From positions 3,881,001-3,945,000 of the forward strand of contig NZ_AP018365.1 in the NCBI RefSeq assembly GCF_016756395.1: 64,000 nucleotides of DNA, in the 5' to 3' direction. Both the position numbers and the translations under genes were made by a program. Source of the DNA: Streptomyces sp. SN-593. Its GTDB lineage: Bacteria > Actinomycetota > Actinomycetes > Streptomycetales > Streptomycetaceae. Positions 25,001 through 33,104 of this stretch are shown one piece after another (the stretch's first letter is position 1; every line of letters starts with the position of its first letter). The notes under the pieces are model-generated. The model had not been told where the DNA came from. It saw nothing but the letters and a program-made list of their open reading frames with translations, and ran no database searches.

Positions 25001-25483
25001 GTGCAGACATTCCTTCCCTACGAGGACTTCGAGGCCGTGGCGCGGGTGCTCGACCCGCTGCGCCTCGGCAAGCAGCGGGTCGAGGCCATCCAGGTGCTGC
25101 GGGGGCTGACCGTGCCCGGGTACGGCTGGCGCCATCACCCGGCGGTGCGGATGTGGACGGGGTACGAGGAGGCCCTGGTGCGCTACGGCCTGGAGATCTG
25201 CCGGGTGTGGACCGAGGCCGGCCGGGCCGACACGTGCGCGGAGACGCTGCGGCGCGACCTGCCGGCCCGGGCGCGCGCCTCCCGGAAGGCCCGCGTGCGC
25301 TCCGAGGCCGAACTCGCGCGGGACGGCGACCTGCCGCCCTGGCTCGGCGATCCGGCCTTCCACCTCAGCCACCGTTCGGCCCTGGTGACCCGGGCGCCGG
25401 AGCACTACCGCCGCCACTTCCCCGACGTGCCGACCGGGCTGCCGTACGTGTGGCCGTCCTCGGACCGGGACCCGTCGCTCTGA
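25001..25483 (+). CDS. MSMEG_6728-type protein, pyrimidine dimer glycosylase-like
   Basis: 160 residues. MQTFLPYEDFEAVARVLDPL followed by RLGKQRVEAIQ is the conserved opening of the actinobacterial MSMEG_6728 family, related to the T4 endonuclease V-type pyrimidine-dimer glycosylases. The C-terminal HLSHRSALVTRAPEHYRRHF is also typical. It likely acts on DNA lesions or on pyrimidine-containing molecules, but activity of this subfamily is not established to my knowledge. GTG at 25001; the ribosome binding site is weak. It is divergent from the DUF262-alkyltransferase-like gene. Confidence 0.65.
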   Translation: MQTFLPYEDFEAVARVLDPLRLGKQRVEAIQVLRGLTVPGYGWRHHPAVRMWTGYEEALVRYGLEICRVWTEAGRADTCAETLRRDLPARARASRKARVRSEAELARDGDLPPWLGDPAFHLSHRSALVTRAPEHYRRHFPDVPTGLPYVWPSSDRDPSL

Positions 25484-25707
25484 GTCCCGCGGGACGGAGG
25501 TCCACCGCGTCCGCATGACCCGAGCGCGCCGAGACGGTCGGCGAAGGGGCCGAGGCCGTACGGGGCGCTGTGACGGGAAGGGCGCGGGTGTCGGGGGGCG
25601 TCGCTAGGGTCGGGGGTGCGGCGGGCTTCTCGACCGTCTAGGGGGGTCAACCGCTCGGCCACGGGGCTCGGTTGTGGCCCCCGTGCACCTACGACGAAAG
25701 GCGCAGC

Positions 25708-26256
25708 GTGACCGACCACCGCACGCTCCTGGACCGGGTACGCGGCAGGGCCGACGAGCAGACGGCGGACCTGCCCCCGTGTGTCGGTGAACAGGACGTC
25801 GCCCGGGCCGAGTCCGCGCTCGGGTTCGTCCTGCCGCCGCTGCTGGGCGGGTTGTACCGCCAGGTCGCCAACGGGGGTTTCGGACCGGAGTACTTCCTGC
25901 TTCCGCTGACGGGTGAGGGGCGGACCGTGGTCGGGGAGTACGGTTCGCTGCGCACGAGCACGTCGGAGAGCTGGCCGCACGGCGTCCTGCCCGTCCTGGA
26001 CTGGGGCTGCGGCATGTACGCCGCCGTCGACTGCCTGCGCCCCGGGGCTCCCGTCCTGCTCTTCGAGCCGAACGCCGTCGGCGAGGACTGGGCCGACGCC
26101 TGGTTCGAGGACTCCCCCTCGCTCGCCGCGTGGCTGGCCTCGTGGGTGGAGGGCACCGGCTGGTGGGAAGAGGAGGTCATGATGTCCGAGGACGCCAGAG
26201 AACTCGTCCCCTGGCCCGACGCCGCCCGACGGATCGCCGGGAGCGGCCGGGACTGA
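25708..26256 (+). CDS. SMI1/KNR4 family protein
   Basis: 182 residues. The patch VARAESALGFVLPPLLGGLY, followed by RQVANGGFGP, is the standard SMI1/KNR4 opening, and VLPVLDWGCGMYAAVDC fits the central strand. The family includes many immunity proteins for polymorphic toxins and general interaction modules. No toxin gene is adjacent, so an immunity role is unproven. GTG at 25708 follows AAAGG; an upstream start at 25672 is less likely. It could equally be a housekeeping member, common in Streptomyces as solitary genes. Confidence 0.75.
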   Translation: MTDHRTLLDRVRGRADEQTADLPPCVGEQDVARAESALGFVLPPLLGGLYRQVANGGFGPEYFLLPLTGEGRTVVGEYGSLRTSTSESWPHGVLPVLDWGCGMYAAVDCLRPGAPVLLFEPNAVGEDWADAWFEDSPSLAAWLASWVEGTGWWEEEVMMSEDARELVPWPDAARRIAGSGRD

Positions 26257-26346
26257 GCGGGGACGGAAGAACCGTCCGGTGCACCAGCGGAGGGTCCCCC
26301 GAGCAACCGGAACGCGTGGACGGAGCGGCGCGACGGACCGCGCCGG

Positions 26347-26925
26347 TCAGTCGTCGGCTGCGACGAGGAGCGTCAACGACCCCTGAGCGTCGTCGATCGC
26401 GAGGAACTCGTGGAACGCGCCGTGCACCCCGCCCCAGTCGTGCACCGCTTCCGCGCCGAGATCGCGCAGGCGGTACAGGCGCGAGGCCGCGTCCACCACG
26501 GCGAACAGGACGGTGTCGAGCGTGCGTTCCAACTTCCGCGGGAGCGCGCCGTACTGGTGGGCCCAGGCCCGGAGCACCCGGATGGCCTCCTCGCGGCTCA
26601 CCGGCCGGTACGCGTCCGGTCCGCACGAACGGAGCCAGTAGGGGCCGTGGCGCGTGCCGTTCGGGTCCACGCCCCCGCCGGCGTAGTCGTCACGGAACTG
26701 CTCGTGGGCGGTGACGGCCGCCAGCAGTTCCCCGTCCCGAGCGGCGCCGGGCCGCGCAGCGCCGGGACCCGCGGCACCGGGTCCCGCGGAACCGGTCCCC
26801 GTGGAGCCAGGCCGAGGACGGAACGACCGGAGGTCGACCCACCGGTAGCCGTGCCCGCCGCCTTCGGGAAAGGCGTGGTCCCTGAAGTTGACGAAGGTCA
26901 GCCCCGCGAGGTCCAGCTCGGTCAC
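26347..26925 (-). CDS. Hypothetical protein
   Basis: 192 residues from GTG at 26925 (TELDLAGLTFVNFRDHAFP). A proline/glycine/alanine-rich insertion at ~37-60 separates an N-terminal strand-rich part from a helical part (EEAIRVLRAWAHQYGALPRK, LDTVLFAVVDAASRLYRLRD). No family recognised. The start is uncertain because no strong ribosome binding site precedes it. It is convergent with the SMI1/KNR4 gene and divergent from the DinB gene. Confidence 0.5.
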   Translation of the reverse strand: MTELDLAGLTFVNFRDHAFPEGGGHGYRWVDLRSFRPRPGSTGTGSAGPGAAGPGAARPGAARDGELLAAVTAHEQFRDDYAGGGVDPNGTRHGPYWLRSCGPDAYRPVSREEAIRVLRAWAHQYGALPRKLERTLDTVLFAVVDAASRLYRLRDLGAEAVHDWGGVHGAFHEFLAIDDAQGSLTLLVAADD

Positions 26926-27039
26926 CCGGGCAGGGTATCCGGGGCCCGCGTCACCGACGCGCCCGGTGGGCCGGGGCGGCACGGCCGGCATCCGTACGGG
27001 ACGCTGGAGGACGGGAAGTCGCGAAGGGGGAGGGCAACC

Positions 27040-27522
27040 ATGACGGGACCGTTCGATGTTCCGCTGGAGGGCGAGCGCGTCCAACTCGACGCTTTCGTCG
27101 AGGAGTACCGCGGCGCGCTCGAACGCACGCTCGACGGGCTCACCGAGGAGCAGGCGCGCCGGCGGCTCGTCACGTCGTCGACCACGCTGCTGGGGCTGCT
27201 CAAGCACGTCACCTGGATGCAGCGGGTCTGGTTCGAGGAGTGCGTCGGCGGCACACCGCGTGGTCGACTCGGCCTGGTGCAGGGCCCGGAGGAGTCATTC
27301 CGACTCACCGGTGACGACACGGTTGCCTCCGTCACGGCGGCCCACCGGACGGCCTGCGCGACGGCCCGGGCGGTGGTCGCCGGCATGCCGCTGGACGCCG
27401 TCGTCACCGGCCACCGGGCCGGCCCGCGCACCCTGCGCTGGGTGTACCTCCAGGTCCTGCGCGAGTTGGCCCACCACTGCGGGCACGCCGACATCCTGCG
27501 CGAGCAGGTGCGGGCCCGCTGA
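27040..27522 (+). CDS. DinB family protein
   Basis: 160 residues. A four-helix bundle pattern with LVTSSTTLLGLLKHVTWMQRV, then a second helix set ending VYLQVLRELAHHCGHADILR; the spaced histidines (in LKHVTW and ELAHHCGHAD) are the metal ligands of the DinB/mycothiol-dependent enzyme fold. In actinobacteria such proteins are often thiol-S-transferases or uncharacterised. ATG at 27040 has GGGGGAGGG upstream. Convergent with the chitinase gene across a strong terminator. Confidence 0.75.
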   Translation: MTGPFDVPLEGERVQLDAFVEEYRGALERTLDGLTEEQARRRLVTSSTTLLGLLKHVTWMQRVWFEECVGGTPRGRLGLVQGPEESFRLTGDDTVASVTAAHRTACATARAVVAGMPLDAVVTGHRAGPRTLRWVYLQVLRELAHHCGHADILREQVRAR

Positions 27523-27538
27523 GCAAGGAGACGGACGA

Positions 27539-27577
27539 GCCCCGGCCGGCACCGGGGTGATCGGTGCCGGCCGGGGC
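27539..27577. terminator. Bidirectional terminator between DinB and chitinase genes
   Basis: A perfect 16-bp stem (27539-27554 with 27562-27577) around a seven-base loop, arms GCCCCGGCCGGCACCG. It sits between two convergent stops (27522 and 27619), so it probably ends transcription from both sides. Confidence 0.8.
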
Positions 27578-27618
27578 CGTCGGAAGGGCGGGGTCCGGTC
27601 GGGCGCCGGACCCGGAGG

Positions 27619-28755
27619 TCACATGCGCCGGCCCCGACCAACCTGGTGCGGCGCGGACTTGTGCGCCGGACCGGTGGAACGGCCGTTGTCCCAGTGCCAG
27701 GCGGGGTGCGCGAACGCCTCGAAGGTGTGGCTGAAGAACCAGTCGCTCTGCGCCACACCGGAGCAGACACCGGCGCCGGTCGTACCGGGGCAGCCCCCGT
27801 TGTCCCGCTGGAGCGCCCAGAACGAGAGGGTGTTGATCCCCTTCGCCGCGGCCCAGTGCTCCACCGTGGCGGCGTCCGCCGTGGTGAACGTCTCCGCCGG
27901 ACCGTAGTCGTCGATGCCGGGCATCTCGGTGACACCGATCCGCCCCCACAGCCGCGCGGACGGCACCGACGGGTAGAGCGCGGCCAGTTGGGCGTGCAGG
28001 CCCGCGGCGGCCGTCTCGGTGTCGGTCGCCATCTCGTGCGCCGCGCCGTCGTAGTAGTCGAACGTCATGATGTTGACGACGTCCACCCGGGCGTGGTTGG
28101 CGACGGCGTTCTGGAGCACCGCGAGGCCGGTGGCGCCGAGACCGGACGTGGTCGACGGGAGCGTGTACGAGAACTGCACGGTGCGGTGCGTGCGCTGCGC
28201 CCACTCCTCGACCAGGGCGACCGCCTTGTTGCGGCGGTCGATGCCGGCCGTGTCGGAGAGCGCGTCGACCTCGACGTCGAGGTCGATCCGGGTCACGCCG
28301 TAGGTGGTGACGAGGCTCTCGTAGACCTTCGCGATCGACTGGACGTCGGTGCAGCTGTCGGCGATGTCGGTTCCGGTGGAGTCCGCCGCGTAGCCGCCGA
28401 ACGACGGGATGGCGTCGCCGCCGCGGGACTGGAGGGCGGCGATGTCCTTGCCGTAGACCGACTTGGACACCGGCGTCGTGGGGTCGCCGTTCCAGGTCGC
28501 CGTGCAGGAACCGGCCGCGGGTGTCTGGAGGAACGCCAGCGTCAGGTACGTGTTGTGGGACTGGGCCGCGAGGGCGGCCGGGCTCCCACCGTTGTACGTC
28601 TCGTAGTACGGCGCGACCACGTGGGCCGGCATGGGCGCCCGGGAGGCCGGCGCGGCGGCCTGCGCGGTGCCTCCCCCCGCCACCACCAGTCCGGCGGACA
28701 CGGCGGCGGCCGCCGCTGCGGCCAGCAGCGCGCGAACAGGTCCAGATCGTCTCAT
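27619..28755 (-). CDS. Secreted GH18 chitinase-like protein
   Basis: 378 residues. ATG at 28755 with GGGAG upstream begins a signal peptide (MRRSGPVRALLAAAAAAAV, cleavage near AQA-AAP, ~33). The GH18 barrel has the strand motif with Asp158, Asp160 and the catalytic acid Glu162 (IDLDVEVD); the first Asp of the full DxxDxDxE motif is replaced by Thr, as in several actinobacterial members. No separate chitin-binding domain is visible. It should hydrolyse chitin or related polymers outside the cell. A dre-like operator about 177 bases upstream supports control by DasR, the N-acetylglucosamine regulator. Confidence 0.85.
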   Translation of the reverse strand: MRRSGPVRALLAAAAAAAVSAGLVVAGGGTAQAAAPASRAPMPAHVVAPYYETYNGGSPAALAAQSHNTYLTLAFLQTPAAGSCTATWNGDPTTPVSKSVYGKDIAALQSRGGDAIPSFGGYAADSTGTDIADSCTDVQSIAKVYESLVTTYGVTRIDLDVEVDALSDTAGIDRRNKAVALVEEWAQRTHRTVQFSYTLPSTTSGLGATGLAVLQNAVANHARVDVVNIMTFDYYDGAAHEMATDTETAAAGLHAQLAALYPSVPSARLWGRIGVTEMPGIDDYGPAETFTTADAATVEHWAAAKGINTLSFWALQRDNGGCPGTTGAGVCSGVAQSDWFFSHTFEAFAHPAWHWDNGRSTGPAHKSAPHQVGRGRRM

Positions 28756-28931
28756 CAGTGCTCCCACCAGAGGAATTGAGCAGCAGAACACCAGCACCAG
28801 CGGAACAGCTTGGGGCCCGCCCGGGTCCAGCGATGTCCGGGCGCGCTCGTCCGGTCACGACGCCTTTCCGGGGCACGGGAAAGGCCCCGCCGGGCCAGGG
28901 AATCGACCTGACGCGCATGACTGGGCCCATA

Positions 28932-28947
28932 TTTGGTCTAGGCCAAT
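28932..28947. promoter_or_regulatory. DasR-responsive element (dre)-like site
   Basis: TTTGGTCTAGGCCAAT closely follows the known dre consensus ACTGGTCTAGACCAGT, with a near-perfect inverted repeat around CTAG. It lies upstream of a chitinase gene, the classical DasR target, where glucosamine-6-phosphate relieves repression. The match is read directly; regulation is inferred from established DasR biology. Confidence 0.75.
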
Positions 28948-29102
28948 GATCTGTCAAGAGCGAGCCCCGCACCCGCGAAACCGAGCCTTCACCCGGTCCC
29001 CCGCCGACGGATGCGCACGGGACGGGAGGGGCTGCGGGGGCGGGCGCCGGGGTCGGGAGCGGGGCCGCGGGCGGGCGCGGGGCCTTGGGCGGGCGCGGGC
29101 GA

Positions 29103-29170
29103 AGGGGGCCCGGGGTGAAGGGGCCCCGGGTGAAAGGGGCCCCGGGTGAAAGGGGCCCGGGGTGAAGGGG
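29103..29170. repeat. 16-bp GC-rich tandem repeat
   Basis: About four units of AGGGGCCCCGGGTGAA-like sequence, with GGGGCCCC self-complementary inside each unit. It lies 58 bases past the stop of the DyP peroxidase gene on the minus strand and could help end transcription or simply be an unstable GC-rich array. Confidence 0.8.
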
Positions 29171-29227
29171 CAGGCCGCGTCGGCGCGTTCGCCGGCATCG
29201 ACGAGCGCGCGCCGCGCACAGGCGGCG

Positions 29228-30514
29228 TCAGGGGAAGAGGGTGGAGCCGAGGGGACGGTTCGGGGTGAAACCGGGCAGGACGAGGAAGGTCGCGCTCGCC
29301 GTCGCGGTGGTGAACCCGAGGAGCGCGTCGGAGTCGTCCATGTGCGCGAGAGTGCTGGTGAAGGTCCGCAGGTCGTTCTGGAAGCTGACGAACAGCAGCC
29401 CGGCGGTGGGGTCGTCGATGCTGTACGAGCGGCGCAGCATGAGGCCGGCGCCGACCGCGTTGGCGTTCGCCCTGCGGACGTGGGCGTCGGCCGGGACGAG
29501 GTAGCGCCCGTCCGGGGTCTTGGCGCCGAGGGCCGGGTCCGCGGCGACGGTGCCGCCCGACAGGGGCGCGCCCGTGGTCCGGCGGCGGCCGAACACCGCT
29601 TCCTGCTCGGCGACGGACAGCGCGGCGAACCGCGGCAGGTCGAGTTCCATGCGGCGCACCACCGCGAGGGTGCCGCCCGCCACCGGGGCCGGTCCGGCCA
29701 GCCACAGGTCGCGCGCCTGCGCGGCGGCGGTGTGCGGACCCACGATCCCGTCGATGAAGCCGAGCAGGTTGCGCGGCGCGGTGAGGGTCCGGTCCACGGG
29801 GACGTTCGCCCCGCGGCGCGCGGACTGGCGCCAGCGTTCGCGGAGGCGGCCGCCGGCCCGGTCCAGGAGCGCGGTGGCGACGACCGCGGGCACCAGCGCG
29901 TCGCTCGCGCAGATCTGCAGCAACAGGTCGCCGCCGCGCGCCTGGGAGGTGATCCGCTCGCGGGAGAAGCGGGGGAGGTCGGTGGCGCCGGGCAGCGACG
30001 GACCGGCCGCGCGTACCAGGCGGGGCCCCACCCCGATCGTGACCGTGAGGTCGCCCGGCGGCAGGCCGAGCAGTCGGGCGTCGGTCCCCGAGGCCAACGC
30101 ACTGACGGTGGTGCCGAGTTCGGCCAGCAGTGACCCGACGTCCCCGGTGAATGTGGTGGACGTGGTGGACGCGGCACCCCTCGTGGAACCGGTGGACGCG
30201 AGGTCGGCGACCACCACCAGCAGGTTGCCCTGCGCCGGCTGCGGGAGGACGACACCCGCCTGGTGCGCGCCCGTCGGCGGAACCGCCCGAACCGGCCCGC
30301 CCGGCAACGCCGTTGCCGCGCCGGAGGAACCCCCCGCACCGGCGGGCGGTGCACCCGAGGCGGTACCCGGAGCAGTACCCGACGCGGAGCCCGAAGGCGC
30401 CCCGTCCGACGTGGCCGCGTCCGACGTGCACCCCGCGGCGAGCCCGAGGGCCACCATGGCCCCGGCCGCATCGAGGAACCCGCGGCGTGACGGATGGTGA
30501 TCGGGCGGACGCAT
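29228..30514 (-). CDS. Tat-exported DyP-type peroxidase lipoprotein
   Basis: 428 residues. ATG at 30514 starts a Tat signal (SRRGFLDAAG at 9-18) that ends in a lipobox LAAGC with Cys29, followed by a Ser/Gly/Pro-rich linker. The catalytic region carries NLLGFIDGIVGP with the family Gly-Xaa-Xaa-Asp-Gly motif and PADAHVRRANAN with the proximal haem histidine. These enzymes use haem and peroxide to oxidise dyes, lignin-like phenols or porphyrins; EfeB-type relatives work in iron uptake, but no efeU/efeO genes are adjacent. The ribosome binding site is weak. Divergent from the beta-helix lipoprotein gene. Confidence 0.88.
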   Translation of the reverse strand: MRPPDHHPSRRGFLDAAGAMVALGLAAGCTSDAATSDGAPSGSASGTAPGTASGAPPAGAGGSSGAATALPGGPVRAVPPTGAHQAGVVLPQPAQGNLLVVVADLASTGSTRGAASTTSTTFTGDVGSLLAELGTTVSALASGTDARLLGLPPGDLTVTIGVGPRLVRAAGPSLPGATDLPRFSRERITSQARGGDLLLQICASDALVPAVVATALLDRAGGRLRERWRQSARRGANVPVDRTLTAPRNLLGFIDGIVGPHTAAAQARDLWLAGPAPVAGGTLAVVRRMELDLPRFAALSVAEQEAVFGRRRTTGAPLSGGTVAADPALGAKTPDGRYLVPADAHVRRANANAVGAGLMLRRSYSIDDPTAGLLFVSFQNDLRTFTSTLAHMDDSDALLGFTTATASATFLVLPGFTPNRPLGSTLFP

Positions 30515-30603
30515 GATGTGCAGCGTGCCACACCGGCAACCCCGTCTGCTGCCCAACTCCGCTATTCCCGCGGAGCCTTCACCGCCGTGTCAGACTGTCC
30601 CCC

Positions 30604-31959
30604 ATGCCTCGACCAGCACGTCGCGTGACGGCCGCCTTACTCTGCGCGCTGGCGCTCCTCGCCGGCTGCAGCGGCGGCGGCAGTGGCAGTGGCAGTGGCG
30701 ACGGATCGGACAAGGGCCGGCGGCCCAGCGGCGCGCACGTGGCGATCCGCGTGCCCGCCGACGCCCCGACCATCTCGGCCGCGGTGTCCCTGGCCCGGCC
30801 AGGTGACCTGGTGCTGGTCTCGGCGGGTACGTACCACGAGTCGGTGCGGATCGACACCGCGCGCGTCACCCTCCGCGGCACGTCCCGGCAGAAGGTCGTC
30901 ATCGACGGCCGGCTGCGCCAGGCCAACGGCGTCGTGGTCGCCGCGCCCGGCGTGGCCGTGGAGAACCTCACCGTGGAGAACAACACCCAGAACGGGGTGC
31001 TGGTCACCGGTTCGGCGGCGGCCGTCGCCGGGCTGCCGGGCAGCGGCGGCTACGACACCGGCGACGAACCCGTCACCCTCCTCAGCTCGTTCCTGGTCTC
31101 CTACGTCACCGCGACCCGCAACGGGCTCTACGGCATCTACGCGTTCTCCGCGCGCGACGGCGTGATCGAGCACTCCTACGCCTCGGGTGGGGCCGACTCC
31201 GGGATCTACGTCGGGCAGTGCAAGCCCTGCGGCGTCGTGGTGCGGGACAACGTGGCCGAACTCAACGCGGTCGGCTACGAGGGCACCAACGCGAGCGGGG
31301 ACATGTACGTGGTGGGCAACCGCCTCGTCGGCAACCGCGTCGGCCTGACCACGGACTCCGACCACCAGGAGAAGCTGCTGCCGCAGCGCGGCGCCGTCGT
31401 GGCGGGCAACCTGGTCGCGGACAACCAGCAGCCGCTCACCCCCGAACAGGCCGACGGGGGCTGGGGGATCGGCATCGGGGTCGACGGCGGAAGCGGCAAC
31501 GAGTTCGTCCGCAACCGGATCACCGGCAACGCCGACGCCGGGTTCGTGATCACCGCGAGCGCGGACCTGCCGCCGGACGGCAACCGCGTCACGGACAACG
31601 TCTTCGCCGCCAACGGCGTGGACGTCGGCTGGACCTTCCCCCACGCCACCCGGGGGCAGGGGAACTGCCTCCAGGGCAACACGCTCCGCACGACCGTGCC
31701 CGCCCGGCTGACGACCACCGCGTCCTGCCCGCTCCCGGCGTCGTCACGCAGCCCGTCGGGCACGTGGACGAGGCCCACGGCGCCCGCCGGCATCCCGTTC
31801 ACCGACGTGGCCGCGCCCGGCCCGCAGCCGGAGTTCCCGCACGCGACCACCGCCGGCGCCACGCTCGTGCCGTCCGCTCCCGAACTGCCGGACACCGCGC
31901 GGATCGCACTGCCGTCGCCGTCGCTGCTCGCCGGCGGCGCGCGGGTGCGGATCGCGTGA
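30604..31959 (+). CDS. Right-handed beta-helix repeat lipoprotein
   Basis: 451 residues. Signal with lipobox LLAGC (Cys22), a Ser/Gly linker, then a parallel beta-helix: TISAAVSLARPGDLVLVSAG opening and repeated N-G-V / N-x-I-x-G turns such as ENLTVENNTQNGVLV, SGNEFVRNRITGNADAGFVI and DGNRVTDNVFAANGVDVG. The fold is shared by pectate lyase-like and NosD-type proteins. A His-Glu pair in the first coils (GTYHESV) is usual for this family. Surface-anchored carbohydrate-active enzyme or binding protein; substrate unknown. Confidence 0.8.
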   Translation: MPRPARRVTAALLCALALLAGCSGGGSGSGSGDGSDKGRRPSGAHVAIRVPADAPTISAAVSLARPGDLVLVSAGTYHESVRIDTARVTLRGTSRQKVVIDGRLRQANGVVVAAPGVAVENLTVENNTQNGVLVTGSAAAVAGLPGSGGYDTGDEPVTLLSSFLVSYVTATRNGLYGIYAFSARDGVIEHSYASGGADSGIYVGQCKPCGVVVRDNVAELNAVGYEGTNASGDMYVVGNRLVGNRVGLTTDSDHQEKLLPQRGAVVAGNLVADNQQPLTPEQADGGWGIGIGVDGGSGNEFVRNRITGNADAGFVITASADLPPDGNRVTDNVFAANGVDVGWTFPHATRGQGNCLQGNTLRTTVPARLTTTASCPLPASSRSPSGTWTRPTAPAGIPFTDVAAPGPQPEFPHATTAGATLVPSAPELPDTARIALPSPSLLAGGARVRIA

Positions 31960-32133
31960 ACCGGGCCGCCCGGCACCGGACATGACGACTTCGGCGCCCC
32001 GGCCAGCCGGACACCCGGCCGCCCGGCCGCCACCCGAACGACCGGCCACCCGGTCGACCCGACCACCGAACAACCCGGCGGCGTACGGGAACCAGGGCGG
32101 TGCCCACCCCCACGGCCGCGCCCCCAGGACGCG

Positions 32134-32946
32134 CTACGACGCCGGCGTGACCCCCGGCAGCGGCCGGACGGACAGGTACGCATGTGTGTCGAAGTCGATG
32201 ACCACCGGCTGCGCCTCGGAGGCCACGCTCGCCCGTACCCGGTACATCGTCCCGTCCGGACCGACCCAGTAGCGCACGCTGCCCGAAGTCCCCTTCCCGT
32301 CCCGGTCGTGAGGGCCGTTCATGACGGTGACCCGATGGCCGCGCACCGTGGCCCGCCCGACGCGGGCGGCGCCGTTCTGGGGCAGCAGTTCCGCGTTGTC
32401 CGGCCGGTCGCTGCCGAGGCCGAGCACGATGGCCAGCGAGCTGTCCAGCGAACTGCCGGCCGTCGTCAACGGGCGTCCGTACCAGCCGGACCCGGGCGGG
32501 GAGGCGGGCGCGACGGCCGGGGCGTCCGCCATCGGGTGGACGAAGACCCTGGTGGCCGTCCACTCGATCAGCCCGTCGCTGGACGCGTCGCGCCCGCTGC
32601 CGCGCACCACCCCGTAACCGACGCCGGCGCGGTAGTCGACGGACCCGGTGACGGCCAGCCCGCCGGCCGTGCTCGGCACGGTGACCGTCACCGCGCGGCC
32701 CCCGGCCCGGTAGTTGAGGAACCGCGTGATCGCCAGCCGGTCGGCCTCGTCCGCGCTCAGCGCGCGCCGTCCGCCCGAACCGTCACCGCTGCCGCCGCCG
32801 GCAAGGACGAGAACGAGGACGAGGACGACGGCGAGCGCGGCCGCCGCGGCACCCGCCAGCGCGAGGGCGACGGCCGCCCCGCGCAACCGCGGCCGGCCGG
32901 AACGCCGGCCGGGCGGGCGCCGCGGGACGACCCTGGTGACTCTCAT
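32134..32946 (-). CDS. Single-pass membrane-anchored hypothetical protein
   Basis: 270 residues. A strongly basic N-terminus (RVTRVVPRRPPGRRSGR) precedes one long hydrophobic helix (~25-55, Val/Leu/Ala-rich), a Gly/Ser linker and an extracellular beta-rich domain with SADEADRLAITRFLNYRAG and VRYWVGPDGTMYRVRAS. The sequence VFVHPMADAPAVAPASPPGS suggests a lipoprotein-like substrate-binding or assembly domain. No family named. ATG at 32946; GGGGAG is very close to it. Convergent with the preceding beta-helix gene, divergent from the surface protein gene. Confidence 0.6.
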   Translation of the reverse strand: MRVTRVVPRRPPGRRSGRPRLRGAAVALALAGAAAAALAVVLVLVLVLAGGGSGDGSGGRRALSADEADRLAITRFLNYRAGGRAVTVTVPSTAGGLAVTGSVDYRAGVGYGVVRGSGRDASSDGLIEWTATRVFVHPMADAPAVAPASPPGSGWYGRPLTTAGSSLDSSLAIVLGLGSDRPDNAELLPQNGAARVGRATVRGHRVTVMNGPHDRDGKGTSGSVRYWVGPDGTMYRVRASVASEAQPVVIDFDTHAYLSVRPLPGVTPAS

Positions 32947-33104
32947 GCTCCCCACGCGGCGCGATGCTAACAGCCCGCGACTCGAACACCCTTCGAAACC
33001 GCGTGTTTCCGATGCGTGACGAAGTGTCAACTTGTAGCGTGGGCTGTGAGGTTGCTGTGGCGGTACCGGTGACCGGTGTCGCGTGGGACGAACAAGGGAG
33101 TGCC

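Larger units (their letters stand above)
28756..29227. other. Intergenic region upstream of the chitinase
   Basis: 472 bases between two leftward genes (DyP peroxidase stop at 29228, chitinase start at 28755). It contains the dre-like operator at 28932-28947 and a 16-bp tandem array at 29103-29170. No gene is supported, although extremely GC-rich open frames cross it. Confidence 0.6.

Noticed and set aside
22671-25109. Long + strand open frame opposite the DUF262 gene
   Set aside because: Its composition mirrors the reverse strand of a well-supported gene and it has no recognisable domain.
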